Position numbers and translations under genes: made by a program. The notes beneath the pieces were generated by a model, which was not told where the DNA came from, did no database searches, and saw only the letters and a list, made by a program, of their open reading frames with translations. Shown in pieces: positions 48,358-56,448 of a DNA stretch of 64,000 nt. The stretch is from IMG/VR virus record IMGVR_UViG_3300049002_000006, positions 18,147 to 82,146 of that record; one strand, given 5' to 3'. The stretch is from a virus. The stretch's first letter is position 1, and each line of letters starts with the position of its first letter.

Positions 48358-48861
48358 CTAGTAGGCGTGGGCACAGCAGTTTTCAGTCTCTATCACACTT
48401 ACGGACCGGATTTTCATCCCCGGCAGGTTGAAAACCGCCTCGGCCTTTTCCTTGATGAGCCGGGCAATGGCTTCCGCCGTCGGTTGGCAGTCCAGAATCA
48501 TCGGCTCGTGATACCCGAAGATCGGGTCTACGTTTGTGCACCCTTGAACCTTTCTGTCTCCTTTGTTTGGGAAGTCGTCCTTCCAATTCAACTGGAGCCA
48601 TTCGCAGTTGAGTAGTTGGGCCAGAGGGTCTTTTTCCCACAGGATGATGTTGTGGTCGAGTCGGTCGTCAATCCAGGCTCCTAACGTCCTTTTCATCTCT
48701 CCGAAGTCAACGACCATTTCGTTGACATTCAGGTTTTCGGAAATGACAGTGACTTCCGTCTTGTACGAATGACCGTGAAGCCTGGAACATTTGCCCGGGT
48801 GGCCGACTAACCTGTGTGCTGCTTCAAACGAGAACTTCCTGGTTACGCCGAACATACTCAT
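48358..48861 (-). CDS. queD: 6-carboxytetrahydropterin synthase
   Basis: The 167-residue product has F-S-F-E-A-A-H-R-L (first zinc His), R-L-H-G-H-S-Y (second and third), V-V-D-F-G-E-M-K, L-D-H-N-I-I-L, and P-T-A-E-A-I-A-R, as in QueD. It is the first gene of the 7-deazaguanine operon and starts 12 nt after the SD-like AAAGGAAA of an inverted-repeat promoter element. Confidence 0.9.
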   Translation of the reverse strand: MSMFGVTRKFSFEAAHRLVGHPGKCSRLHGHSYKTEVTVISENLNVNEMVVDFGEMKRTLGAWIDDRLDHNIILWEKDPLAQLLNCEWLQLNWKDDFPNKGDRKVQGCTNVDPIFGYHEPMILDCQPTAEAIARLIKEKAEAVFNLPGMKIRSVSVIETENCCAHAY

Positions 48862-48872
48862 TTCCTTTGGCG

Positions 48873-48947
48873 TGTTAAACGACGAATGCGGGCCGATCTA
48901 GTGTCAGCCGGGCAAAACGTCGCCGGGTGTGTGATCGGCCGTTAGAA
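48873..48947 (-). promoter_or_regulatory. Inverted-repeat promoter element, copy 3 (queD operon)
   Basis: GGGCCGATC (48890-48898) and GATCGGCC (48933-48940) are separated by about 34 nt with a central CAAAACG. On the - strand a GTTTAA box (48880-48875) lies 9 nt downstream of the proximal arm, followed by ACGCCAAAGGAAA and the queD start. A hairpin terminator lies just upstream, so this element starts a new transcription unit. Confidence 0.65.
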
Positions 48948-48978
48948 GCGTGATAATGTGATTTGTGGGCGAAGCCGT

Positions 48979-49020
48979 GAGAGACGGCCGAGTGGCGTGA
49001 GATGCCCCCGGCCGTCTTTC
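48979..49020 (-). terminator. Hairpin terminator after the gene at 49036
   Basis: GAGAGACGGCCG (48979-48990) pairs with CGGCCGTCTTTC (49009-49020), 11 of 12 bases, across an 18-nt loop. On the - strand it lies 15 nt after the stop of the preceding gene and directly before inverted-repeat element 3. The following bases are TCTCTC rather than a T-run. Confidence 0.55.
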
Positions 49021-49035
49021 ACTTAGACGATTCCG

Positions 49036-49848
49036 TTACTTCTTTGCCGGCTTGAACTTCTTCCCAGTCTCGACGTAGCCCTTGCCGGCCGACTCGCCGT
49101 CCTTGTTCTTCATCTTCACGACCTTGACGTAGCCGAGGCCGACCAGCTTCGACAGGTGCGAGTGGATCCCGCGGGCCGCCGCGACCTCCATGATCTTCGT
49201 CGCCGTCCTGGGCTTGTCGATAATCGCCATGTTGATCCGGTGCGTCCGGGTGCCCTTACCCGGCCCCTTACGGTTACCGAACTTGTCGATCTCGACCGGG
49301 GCCTTCGGCTCCTTCTTCGCCTTGGGTTCTTTGGCTTCCGCCTTACCTTTGCCGGCCTTCGCACCCTTCTTCGTCGGCTTGGCGGCCGGCTCTTCGTCCT
49401 CTTCTTCGGATTCCTCCTCGTCATCGCTCTCGTCAGCTTCCTCATCAGCCTCTTCTTCGGTCTCTTCCTCGTCATCCCCGTCGCTGTCGTCGTCCTGCTC
49501 GACGACTTCCTCTTCGTTTTCGGTCTCTTCTTCCTCTTCTTCCTCGGGCTCTTCGACCTTAGCCGCCTTGCCCTTCTTCCCGGCCGGAGCGGCGACCGCC
49601 TTCGCGGGGGCGGCCTTCTCGACCTCGGCGATTGTGACCTTCTTCTTGTTCCCGAGTTCGGTCACAATCGCCTTGAACAGTTCGCCCAGTTTCTTGTTCC
49701 CCTTGACCTTCTTGAGGATTTGATCTGGGATCTTCTCCGTCCCCAGCTTCGTCAGATTCTCTTCCAGCTTGGCGTTGTCCCACGTCGGGGCCTTCGCCAT
49801 GCCCATTGCGACCATCAGTTCCACTGCATCGGACTTCTTGACCTTCAT
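49036..49848 (-). CDS. Acidic-linker protein with C-terminal wHTH
   Basis: From the ATG at 49848 the product has 270 residues. The N-terminal helical domain (1-80) is followed by a long Glu/Asp-rich stretch, then a Lys/Ala-rich linker. The C-terminal winged helix (about 205-270) reads R-I-N-M-A-I-I-D, S-H-L-S-K-L-V-G-L-G-Y-V-K-V. The C-terminal part resembles the end of the protein at 50475-51263. It is probably DNA-binding, perhaps a phage regulator. A hairpin terminator follows. Confidence 0.6.
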   Translation of the reverse strand: MKVKKSDAVELMVAMGMAKAPTWDNAKLEENLTKLGTEKIPDQILKKVKGNKKLGELFKAIVTELGNKKKVTIAEVEKAAPAKAVAAPAGKKGKAAKVEEPEEEEEEETENEEEVVEQDDDSDGDDEEETEEEADEEADESDDEEESEEEDEEPAAKPTKKGAKAGKGKAEAKEPKAKKEPKAPVEIDKFGNRKGPGKGTRTHRINMAIIDKPRTATKIMEVAAARGIHSHLSKLVGLGYVKVVKMKNKDGESAGKGYVETGKKFKPAKK

Positions 49849-49959
49849 CGCTTGTCCCTTTCGAGTCTCGGGCGATCTTATCGCAGGACCCCGCCGGAAA
49901 CACTCTGGCAGACGGGCCTCCGAAATCAATTGTAGCGGGCGAGGAGTTTGGAGTCGAAT

Positions 49960-50478
49960 TTATTTCGACGGCGGGTAATTCACGCTGCTATATACGGTGC
50001 CATCCATTGTGACGTGCTTCGTGAATCGCCTCTTCTCGCGGCCAAGGAGGGCTTTGAGTCCGTTGATCGAAATGGTCACTTGGCAAGAGGTTGCGTCGAG
50101 GTCGTATTGAATTTGCTCTGCCGTCAGGCGCTTGTCCACCAAGACGTATTCGATCCAGTCTGTCATCTTGTCGTCTGGGTTCGGAACTGGATGGAGGATT
50201 TCGTTTCCGGTAATGCCCTTCGGCTCGGTCATTCCGCCCATGCTCCGGACTAGCTTGCCCAGGTCCTCTTCGACGTTCTTCGCCTCCTCGAGCGCTTTCG
50301 TGTCCTCGTCCAGAGCCGACTTCGAGTTGTCGTACTTCTCCTGAGCCTCGGTTACGTCCTGGATTGCCGCGTCGTACAGGAACTTGAGTCGTTCGATGGC
50401 TTGCTCCCGGAGCGGCCTTCGGTTGAGCGGTTCCTTCGGCTCGAATCCGCCGATACCTGCGAGTCCTTCTTCACTCAT
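49960..50478 (-). CDS. Hypothetical protein, coiled coil plus possible HTH
   Basis: The product has 172 residues. A coiled coil (about 35-80, D-V-T-E-A-Q-E-K-Y-D-N-S-K) is followed by a C-terminal helical segment L-T-A-E-Q-I-Q-Y-D-L-D-A-T and a beta wing (R-R-F-T-K-H-V-T). This suggests a wHTH. It overlaps the previous gene by 4 nt. The 112-nt gap before the next gene (49849-49959) holds only a degenerate relative of the inverted-repeat element. Confidence 0.5.
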   Translation of the reverse strand: MSEEGLAGIGGFEPKEPLNRRPLREQAIERLKFLYDAAIQDVTEAQEKYDNSKSALDEDTKALEEAKNVEEDLGKLVRSMGGMTEPKGITGNEILHPVPNPDDKMTDWIEYVLVDKRLTAEQIQYDLDATSCQVTISINGLKALLGREKRRFTKHVTMDGTVYSSVNYPPSK

Positions 50479-51263
50479 TTCTTCCCCTTGAGTTTGAACA
50501 CCTTGGTTCCGTCTTTCAGCTTGCCCCGGACGATTAGTCCTTTAGTTTTCAGGGCCGACAAGTGCGAGCTACTCGTCCTTCCGCACTGCGATTCCTTCTC
50601 GATCTGCCCGGCCGTCTTCCACTTGCTCGTCAGGACCGAGTTGATCTTCGCCGCCCCCGTCCCGATCCGGTAGCCCCACTCGTCTACTTCTTTGGAAGCA
50701 GGTTGTCGATCCGACGACTTCTTGGAGTTCACTCCAGAACTTTTCGCAGGCCGGGCATCGGCAGAAAGGGTCGTCTCTATTGTGTTCCAAAAGTCCTCCT
50801 CTTCGTTCGGGTTGCTGATCTTCGACACCACGGCCCCGGGGGACAGATTCACATACGGATTCGTTGTGCAGTCCTGGTAGCCGCTGATTAGACGGACGTA
50901 AGTCGCACTGCCATACTGATTCAGGACTTCCCCTTGCATATTCCCGGAAGCGAAGAAGGCCCCGATCTTCAACGCCCCGAGGATCGTGCCGATCACCCGA
51001 TGAGTAGGACTTGTGTTACGTTCCGTTTTCGTGTGCAGTACGTCCTGTTCGATGTTGACCTTATCAGGCACGTTTTGCCGGAGTCTGAGTATTTGGGCTA
51101 ACTCGGATTCGTTTGGGAACTTGGGGCTCCGCTTGGCATATTGCCACTCGTTTCCGGACGGCGGGATGCAATACCTGATATTGTTTCGCCACTCGAATCG
51201 AGGTTTCCTTTCTCCTGAAGACTTGACCTTCTTCTTGACCTTCACTTTCAGCTTGGTCTTCAC
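50475..51263 (-). CDS. wHTH protein with C-terminal domain shared with 49036 gene
   Basis: From the GTG at 51263 (GTGA overlap) the product has 262 residues. It has a Lys-rich start, a region R-F-E-W-R-N-N-I-R-Y-C-I-P, and G-T-I-L-G-A-L-K-I-G-A-F. The C-terminal winged helix reads A-A-K-I-N-S-V-L, S-S-H-L-S-A-L-K-T-K-G-L-I. Its end matches the C-terminus of the gene at 49036, so the two are paralogous in that domain. DNA binding and regulation are likely, the target unknown. Confidence 0.55.
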   Translation of the reverse strand: MKTKLKVKVKKKVKSSGERKPRFEWRNNIRYCIPPSGNEWQYAKRSPKFPNESELAQILRLRQNVPDKVNIEQDVLHTKTERNTSPTHRVIGTILGALKIGAFFASGNMQGEVLNQYGSATYVRLISGYQDCTTNPYVNLSPGAVVSKISNPNEEEDFWNTIETTLSADARPAKSSGVNSKKSSDRQPASKEVDEWGYRIGTGAAKINSVLTSKWKTAGQIEKESQCGRTSSSHLSALKTKGLIVRGKLKDGTKVFKLKGKK

Positions 51264-51574
51264 GCCGGCCCCCTCCACAAAGAGGCCATGAATCGCGGGT
51301 TCCGTCGCATCGCTTCGGCCACGGACTTCTTCGCCCGTTCTTCGGGGATGAGGTCGATCAGTAGTCGGTGCAGATCGAGTGAGAAGTCGAAGTCCCGGCG
51401 GGCCGTCATGAGCCGGATGCGGGCCAGGAGTTTCCTCCGCTCCCTTACTTCCATTGTGACTATTTGACCTTCGGTATAGTATTGGCCGTAGACGTGAAGG
51501 TTATCAAGCCGGACGCCGTCGGGCGTTTTGATTTCGATACTGGCGAACGGAATGTCGTGTTCTACGCGGATCAC
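51260..51574 (-). CDS. Hypothetical protein
   Basis: From the GTG at 51574, which overlaps the stop of the mini zinc-ribbon gene, the product has 104 residues. Strands V-I-R-V-E-H-D-I-P-F-A-S and G-Q-I-V-T-M-E-V-R-E are followed by a helical basic end with M-R-R-N-P-R-F. It overlaps the next gene by 4 nt. No motif is recognised. Confidence 0.5.
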   Translation of the reverse strand: MIRVEHDIPFASIEIKTPDGVRLDNLHVYGQYYTEGQIVTMEVRERRKLLARIRLMTARRDFDFSLDLHRLLIDLIPEERAKKSVAEAMRRNPRFMASLWRGPA

Positions 51575-51735
51575 GGCTTGCCCCCCTTCACGGTGCGAGT
51601 TGTCTTGCAGGTGTAACACTTTAGCTTGAGTGTGTTGTTTGTCTGGAAGCCGTTGTGCCAGCATAAGCGTCGGCACTTCCGGCAGTAGAGTTTCGCCGAG
51701 GCCGGTGTTGGAACGGCCGCCTCAGTTACGGTCAT
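51571..51735 (-). CDS. 54-residue zinc-ribbon protein
   Basis: The ATG at 51735 has AAAGGGG about 7 nt upstream. The product holds L-Y-C-R-K-C-R-R and L-K-C-Y-T-C-K, a CxxC-CxxC ribbon. Its TGA overlaps the GTG of the next gene (CCGTGATC). The frame, ribosome site and coupling all support a real gene despite its size. Nucleic-acid or protein binding is expected. Confidence 0.65.
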   Translation of the reverse strand: MTVTEAAVPTPASAKLYCRKCRRLCWHNGFQTNNTLKLKCYTCKTTRTVKGGKP

Positions 51736-51748
51736 GATTATGCCCCTT

Positions 51749-51967
51749 TCAGGTTAGAGGACGATTTTGAATCTCGTTCAGGACATCGGGCACGATCTTT
51801 TTGTGGAACAAAGCCACCGCCCGCTTGCGGACCATGTCCCAGATGTCAGTCGGTTTGACTCCTTTCTTCATGTCGGTCCAGACTTCCTGGACGAGTAAAT
51901 CAACTAACTCCTTCCGAATCAGTTGATAGACTTGCCCGTCGGTCGGGGCCGGTAAGTTACGGCCCAC
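51749..51967 (-). CDS. Small helical protein
   Basis: The GTG at 51967 has GGAGG about 9 nt upstream and overlaps the end of the previous gene by 11 nt. The 72-residue product is helical (L-I-R-K-E-L-V-D-L-L-V-Q-E-V-W) and basic at the end. Function unknown. Confidence 0.5.
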   Translation of the reverse strand: MGRNLPAPTDGQVYQLIRKELVDLLVQEVWTDMKKGVKPTDIWDMVRKRAVALFHKKIVPDVLNEIQNRPLT

Positions 51968-52442
51968 TGGACTTCACCTCCAAGCCATGTACCAGTCCCT
52001 TGGCGATGGCTTTGATGTATCGTTTGACGTTGGCGAGGCGTTCCGGTCTGCATTGGGACTGGAGGCGTTCGAGTACGAGTATCTGGAGTTGTTGTTTCCG
52101 GACGGCTTCGGAGTGTCGCTTCTGCATGACGAGCCGGATGACGACGTGTTCGTCCTGGAGTAGTCGCTTGGCTTGTTCGATCTGCTTGGCTTGCGCCGCG
52201 GCTAGCTGCTCGTGGTTCTTTTTGACGTACACAATATACTGTTCGGCATGGCCCATGATGTCGGCGAAGGTCGCACTGAGTTGAAGGACGTGTTGATGGA
52301 GTTCTTGCGTTTTGCCGGACTCGCAGGCGACGCAGGTCAGGAGTTTGTAGTTGCTCAGGTTGTCTGGCGAGAAGAACAGGACTGCCTGGTTGAAATCGTC
52401 GCAGTCGTCGTCGTTCAGGACGAGTTTCGGGAATTCAGACAC
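51957..52442 (-). CDS. Coiled-coil hypothetical protein
   Basis: The product has 161 residues. Residues 70-110 form a coiled coil (K-K-N-H-E-Q-L-A-A-A-Q-A-K-Q-I-E-Q); C-V-A-C-E-S-G is seen near residue 37. The gene follows a G+C-rich gap of 160 nt (52443-52605). Function unknown. Confidence 0.5.
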   Translation of the reverse strand: MSEFPKLVLNDDDCDDFNQAVLFFSPDNLSNYKLLTCVACESGKTQELHQHVLQLSATFADIMGHAEQYIVYVKKNHEQLAAAQAKQIEQAKRLLQDEHVVIRLVMQKRHSEAVRKQQLQILVLERLQSQCRPERLANVKRYIKAIAKGLVHGLEVKSSGP

Positions 52443-52473
52443 GGTTTAGGCCCCTTTCAGGTTTTTGTCGTTT

Positions 52474-52548
52474 CGGCCCCCGGCCCGCGACGACGGGCGC
52501 AAGTCGGCCACTTTTCACGTTAGCGGCCCCCGGCCGCCCCGTCGCGGG
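52474..52548. repeat. G+C-rich intergenic segment with direct and inverted repeats
   Basis: CGGCCCCCGGCC occurs at 52474-52485 and 52524-52535. CCCGCGACG (52484-52492) and CGTCGCGGG (52540-52548) are inverted. Between them lies CACTTTTCACGTTAG. It does not share the GGCCGATC half-site of the other elements, but sits in the same position, upstream of a - strand operon. Confidence 0.45.
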
Positions 52549-52605
52549 TGTTTCTCGGCATTTTTTCAAGTTTCTTGCCAGGACATTTGCCGTTTCCTGA
52601 GCGAT

Positions 52606-52794
52606 CTACTCTCCGGCGTGACTTTCTACGCCCCGAACTAGATCGTGCGAAGGAGAGCGTTTAATGCGTTTCCTTTTACCGGATTTGAACTGGTCTAGTA
52701 ACTTGTCAGGTGGAGGACACCAATCATACCACGCCAGCGTCGATCCGTCAGGGAGTTCTATCTCATTCCATTCTTCGTAAATGTCCTCGTCCAC
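52606..52794 (-). CDS. Small acidic/basic hypothetical protein
   Basis: The GTG at 52794 follows GGAGGGG. The 62-residue product has an acidic start (D-E-D-I-Y-E-E-W-N-E-I), L-A-W-Y-D-W-C-P-P-P, and a basic region K-R-K-R-I-K-R. It directly follows the gene at 52795. Function unknown. Confidence 0.5.
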   Translation of the reverse strand: MDEDIYEEWNEIELPDGSTLAWYDWCPPPDKLLDQFKSGKRKRIKRSPSHDLVRGVESHAGE

Positions 52795-53046
52795 TTACCC
52801 CTCCTTTACTTCTTCTGCGAATGGGATGTTTTCTAGGTTCTTTTTCAGAACTGCGAACCCGTTTAATAGACGGAACACGTCTATGTACGACCAGTTCCCT
52901 TTCACCCTCAAACTTCCTGAGACATCCATTATGATGTTGTCTTCCAGTCTAGCAAAAGCCTCCTCCGCCTCTTTGACGTGCCAATCTTCTACTTCCTGCT
53001 TAGTCATCTCTTGAAACTTTTTGTAATTGGTTTGGATGATTGTCAT
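52795..53046 (-). CDS. Small hypothetical protein
   Basis: It has 83 residues and overlaps the helicase gene by 4 nt. A helical first half (K-K-F-Q-E-M-T-K-Q-E-V-E-D-W) is followed by a beta segment (I-I-M-D-V-S-G-S-L-R-V). No motif is recognised; a helicase partner role is only suggested by position. Confidence 0.5.
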   Translation of the reverse strand: MTIIQTNYKKFQEMTKQEVEDWHVKEAEEAFARLEDNIIMDVSGSLRVKGNWSYIDVFRLLNGFAVLKKNLENIPFAEEVKEG

Positions 53047-54476
53047 TCTTGCTCCTTTTCAGTGTAAGTCCGCCAGCACGACCGGACGATCGGCTGATAA
53101 AGGTCTAGGCATTGGGCGACGTACAGCATTCTCCTGGACGAGAACTTGGCGGTCCTAAGGACGGACCAACTCAGCCGGCAGATACTCTCGTCCCGTTCCT
53201 CGTCCTTTTGATTGATACTGACCATCCCATCCACATGAGCATTCTTTCTTTTATCCTCCGAGAAGTTACTCCGGTCGATGACGTCCGCCTTGTACGCGGC
53301 GGCGTTGGTCTGCGTGGCCGTGACCGTCAAGTTATGAAACTCCTGCGACAGGGCCCGGAGCTTCTTCCAGTTGGCATTGATGCCGTCCCGTGATTCACTG
53401 TATCCAGGACTCGGGGCCAAGATGTCGGCGTAGTCAACAATTACCAGGTCTGGGACCCAGCCGCCCCGGCTCAGCGTGGCAACGGTTGATCGGATGTCGG
53501 AAACACCGAGACTGCTATTCGGATGGACGCTTAATTTGAAGTACGAGTCCTTTGATTTGACGGTATCGCCCTTGAATAGTCGAAACGCCTTCCAGGCTTC
53601 CAGTGGGCTGAGGCCGGTCGTGAACTTCTTCCTTTCCCATGTAATCTCCGGAGTTGCCACCTTCTCTTCGCCTTCCACTACGATCTTCGTAGGCCATTGG
53701 ACTTCTTTCGCGTCGAGAGGTTTACGAGCGGTTCGGACTTTGAACCTATCTATTACCTGGTCTCGACTCAGGTCGCCGGCCTCGAAGTACAAGACCCGCC
53801 GCCTCTGGCTGACGGCCCGGTAAGCCAGGTCTTGCAAGAAGAACGATTTCCCGGTCTTATCGGGGGCCTGAAAAGCTATGAAACGGTCCCGGCAAAACGC
53901 TTTCTTGAAAAACTCCCCCGCGGCCCCAGGATACTCGACCAACACCTTACTCTGGTTGACGAAGGACTGGTTGAGTGCAACTCGGTCCTCGAACAAGTCG
54001 ATCAACCCGCCGCTGCCTATTTCGATTCGACTGAACTGGTCTACTCTTTTATGGAAGGCAGCACTATCACCGCCGTCTCGGTCTCCTTGCAGGGCGTCAA
54101 TGAACTTGGCTTCTCGGACTTCGTTGAAGTGTTCGCCGGCCCGGTCGATCACGTAGTCCGGATTGATCTCCTTCTTGAGTCGGACGAATTTGTCGGATAG
54201 GCTACCTAAGTACCTTTCTACGATCTTGACGGTTGCTTGGTCCGATTCTGGCTTTTGTGACCAACTCACGAACAGGCCAGTCACGCTCCTGCCCGGGGCC
54301 TTGCCATACTTGTTGTGGAAGTTAACTGCCCAGCCGCCGACGACGTTGGCCCACGGATTCCGGAATAAGCCGGTTTTGTCCCATTTCGGGGCGATGCGGG
54401 CGACGACGTGATCGTGAGTAATCATTCCGGTCAGGATCTCGTTCTCGACCGATCCGTCGCGTTTACTTACTTTCAT
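53043..54476 (-). CDS. DnaB-like replicative helicase
   Basis: The 477-residue product has a RecA-type core from about residue 195: Q-A-P-D-K-T-G-K-S (Walker A, 203-211), R-V-L-Y-F-E-A-G-D near 230, D-L-V-I-V-D-Y-A-D-I-L (Walker B), and T-V-T-A-T-Q-T-N (the place of the S-Q-x-N sensor). The N-terminal 190 residues differ from DnaB. It unwinds DNA at forks and probably works with the primase at 58278-59150. Confidence 0.75.
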   Translation of the reverse strand: MKVSKRDGSVENEILTGMITHDHVVARIAPKWDKTGLFRNPWANVVGGWAVNFHNKYGKAPGRSVTGLFVSWSQKPESDQATVKIVERYLGSLSDKFVRLKKEINPDYVIDRAGEHFNEVREAKFIDALQGDRDGGDSAAFHKRVDQFSRIEIGSGGLIDLFEDRVALNQSFVNQSKVLVEYPGAAGEFFKKAFCRDRFIAFQAPDKTGKSFFLQDLAYRAVSQRRRVLYFEAGDLSRDQVIDRFKVRTARKPLDAKEVQWPTKIVVEGEEKVATPEITWERKKFTTGLSPLEAWKAFRLFKGDTVKSKDSYFKLSVHPNSSLGVSDIRSTVATLSRGGWVPDLVIVDYADILAPSPGYSESRDGINANWKKLRALSQEFHNLTVTATQTNAAAYKADVIDRSNFSEDKRKNAHVDGMVSINQKDEERDESICRLSWSVLRTAKFSSRRMLYVAQCLDLYQPIVRSCWRTYTEKEQE

Positions 54477-54779
54477 TCAAAAGATCCTGTCTTGGTTGTC
54501 GATTCGGGCGAACAGCATTACGGTCTTTTCTTCTACGACCAGGAATCTGGCCAGCCCCCGGTATAACTTCCCAGAACCGCTTTCAACGAAGTAGACACTA
54601 TTCTCGTCTTCCGAAGGTTGCCATTCAACGCCGAAGGTCCAATTGTTGTCGGCGGCTTGCCCCGGGGCACCTGGGCAAATTCGCTGGTAGATCGTGCCGG
54701 ATAGGTTGTCAGCAAATCGGAAGTACGCCCCGACGGCAATCTCCCCTAGGCGGACGGCAGGTTCGATGTTTCTAGGCAC
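54477..54779 (-). CDS. Small beta-rich hypothetical protein
   Basis: From the GTG at 54779 (GGAG 8 nt upstream) the product has 100 residues, beta-rich with V-G-A-Y-F-R-F-A-D-N-L and L-Y-R-G-L-A-R-F. It overlaps the preceding gene by 34 nt and ends right before the helicase. Function unknown. Confidence 0.5.
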   Translation of the reverse strand: MPRNIEPAVRLGEIAVGAYFRFADNLSGTIYQRICPGAPGQAADNNWTFGVEWQPSEDENSVYFVESGSGKLYRGLARFLVVEEKTVMLFARIDNQDRIF

Positions 54780-55348
54780 GGTTGACGCTCCTTTTCTTTC
54801 AGGGCCAGGTGTTTTCTGATGGTTTCCACCGTGATCGGACACAGGTTATTCTCTTCCAGATAATCGACTAGCACGGCGATGACTGCTTCGTCCTGAGGAT
54901 TTTCTCGGGATTGTCGGACGAACTCGAAAGCCCGCTCCTTTAAGACCTTCGCCTCCTCGCACCAGGTGATGTAGTCCACTCTAGGTTTTAACATACTAGG
55001 ACTATAAGTCAGTAGGAGCTTCACACGGTTATTGACGGCTATCATCCAATCAGTTTGATTCCGGCATATTGAAATATAGTTGTCTCGTAGAAATCCAAAT
55101 CGGACAGATCCTTCTACTTTGAGGGCCAGGGCCAAACTTCTATAAAAAGGACTATCATTCCATCTTAAAGTCCTTATATCTATTCGTGCTCCTTCGTTAC
55201 TGTATTCTTCCACGGCCGAGAACAAGGAACACAAGTCACGGTCACAATGCAACTCCATTACCCTAGCTGTGTCGTCGGATTTCTGATTCGTCCGGACTTT
55301 TAATTCTTCGCCGCAGACCGGACACGGGTACATTATGTTAACTGACAT
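54746..55348 (-). CDS. Zinc-finger hypothetical protein
   Basis: The product has 200 residues. An N-terminal ribbon Y-P-C-P-V-C-G-E is followed by H-C-D-R-D-L-C, enough for one zinc site. The rest is helical with L-R-D-N-Y-I-S-I-C-R. It is first in the helicase operon, 12 nt after the inverted-repeat element's SD (GAAGGAAACA). DNA binding is likely. Confidence 0.55.
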   Translation of the reverse strand: MSVNIMYPCPVCGEELKVRTNQKSDDTARVMELHCDRDLCSLFSAVEEYSNEGARIDIRTLRWNDSPFYRSLALALKVEGSVRFGFLRDNYISICRNQTDWMIAVNNRVKLLLTYSPSMLKPRVDYITWCEEAKVLKERAFEFVRQSRENPQDEAVIAVLVDYLEENNLCPITVETIRKHLALKEKERQPCLETSNLPSA

Positions 55349-55359
55349 TGTTTCCTTCG

Positions 55360-55430
55360 CATTAAATCGATTCTCCCGGCCGATCTATGTCGGGGCGTGA
55401 TTTTGTACGACTAAGACTAGATCGGCTGTC
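55360..55430 (-). promoter_or_regulatory. Inverted-repeat promoter element, copy 4 (helicase operon)
   Basis: GGCCGATCTA (55378-55387) and TAGATCGGC (55417-55425) flank a centre with GTGATTTTGTACG. On the - strand TTTAAT (55366-55361) lies 11 nt downstream of the proximal arm, followed by GCGAAGGAAACA and the start at 55348. Confidence 0.6.
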
Positions 55431-55480
55431 GGAGAGGCATTTAATCACGATTGTCCAGCATCTACGTGGGCTCACTCGAA

Positions 55481-56251
55481 TCACTTCTCGCCCGTTTTTT
55501 GCTTCATCAGATTCCACAATTCATTCGGATTAGTCAGACTGTGCATCCAGCTTTGTAGAGGATGTGTGGCCGAATCGTGTTGTGGTGTCCAGATCATGAA
55601 TGTCATACTTCCGTATTTCTCTAACTGAGCCACACGTAGCAGGAGTTCTAACCAACACTGAAAACTGAACCCGCTATAGTCGAGTTGATTCATGCAATCG
55701 TGCAGCACGTACCTGATTTGGCGGGCGAACAGCTTGTCTGTCTTTGCTGCTTCCTCGACTCTACAAACGAAAGCCTGATAATTGTCCAAGGACTTTTGCA
55801 TGATCTTACTTGCCTGGTCGAAAGAACCTGCCGGCCAGCCCCAATGATCGAAGTAGCTGAGGGTCTTTTTTAACCGGTCCGACACTTTTACTTGAGAAAG
55901 GTCTTTAGTCGATTGTTCGGTGTATCGGACGAAGGCGTCCTTGATCTGGACATACTTGTCCGTAAATGCTCCGGTACTGCGAACTACCGGAGCATAATCC
56001 CAGGTCAGCATCTTGATAAGGTTTTCCAACGTCTCGTTGATGTCTTCTCGGGTGTAGTGTTTGTCTAACTTCATCAGGTTCGTAGCCCACTTAGTCCTGC
56101 TAACCTTCTTTGGGGGCATCAGGCCCCGAGTCCGCAGAACTTCCATTAGCCTGTCTGTAGCGTCGAAATGCCATTGGTCCGGCTGCGCCTCGCGTGCGTG
56201 CGTGTGCGTGTGCGTGTGCGTGTCGGATTCATTTTGGAATATGGGTCGCAT
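55481..56251 (-). CDS. Hypothetical protein with Thr-His repeat start
   Basis: The ATG at 56251 follows AGGAGAG. The 256-residue product opens with T-H-T-H-T-H-T-H, coded by a CACACG repeat. The rest is helical with a possible wHTH (L-M-K-L-D-K-H-Y-T-R-E-D-I-N-E-T-L) and no enzyme motif. It could be a replication initiator or helicase-loader type protein given its place between operator sites and the helicase operon, but this is a guess. Confidence 0.5.
   Translation of the reverse strand: MRPIFQNESDTHTHTHTHAREAQPDQWHFDATDRLMEVLRTRGLMPPKKVSRTKWATNLMKLDKHYTREDINETLENLIKMLTWDYAPVVRSTGAFTDKYVQIKDAFVRYTEQSTKDLSQVKVSDRLKKTLSYFDHWGWPAGSFDQASKIMQKSLDNYQAFVCRVEEAAKTDKLFARQIRYVLHDCMNQLDYSGFSFQCWLELLLRVAQLEKYGSMTFMIWTPQHDSATHPLQSWMHSLTNPNELWNLMKQKTGEK
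56191..56224. repeat. CGTGTG microsatellite within a coding region
   Basis: A run of CGTGCG/TGTGCG repeats codes for alternating Thr and His near the N-terminus of the gene at 55481. Hexamer units keep the frame, so length change would alter repeat number and not the reading frame. Confidence 0.6.
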
Positions 56252-56448
56252 TGAACTCTCCTGATATTCGTTTGATAATTAGAACGAGGTTCCCTCTTCC
56301 ACTTCCTGCGCACGGCACTACCTTTTTCGCAATGTAGAATGCCCCCTCCTATTCACCAAATGGTAGATAGATCCATCTGGCATACTCCGTCGTCCGCAGA
56401 CCGCGCCAGCGGTTGCGGCGACACTGTTTTGTGATCGAAAGAGTTTTT

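Noticed and set aside
48979-49020. Possible small RNA at the hairpin before queD
   Set aside because: No promoter pointing into it other than the neighbouring operon; explained better as a terminator.
56252-56448. Short frame (about 21 residues, ATG near 56383 on the - strand) as a leader peptide gene
   Set aside because: Spacing of the ribosome site to the start is poor, and no conserved feature is visible; the gap is better described as an untranslated leader.
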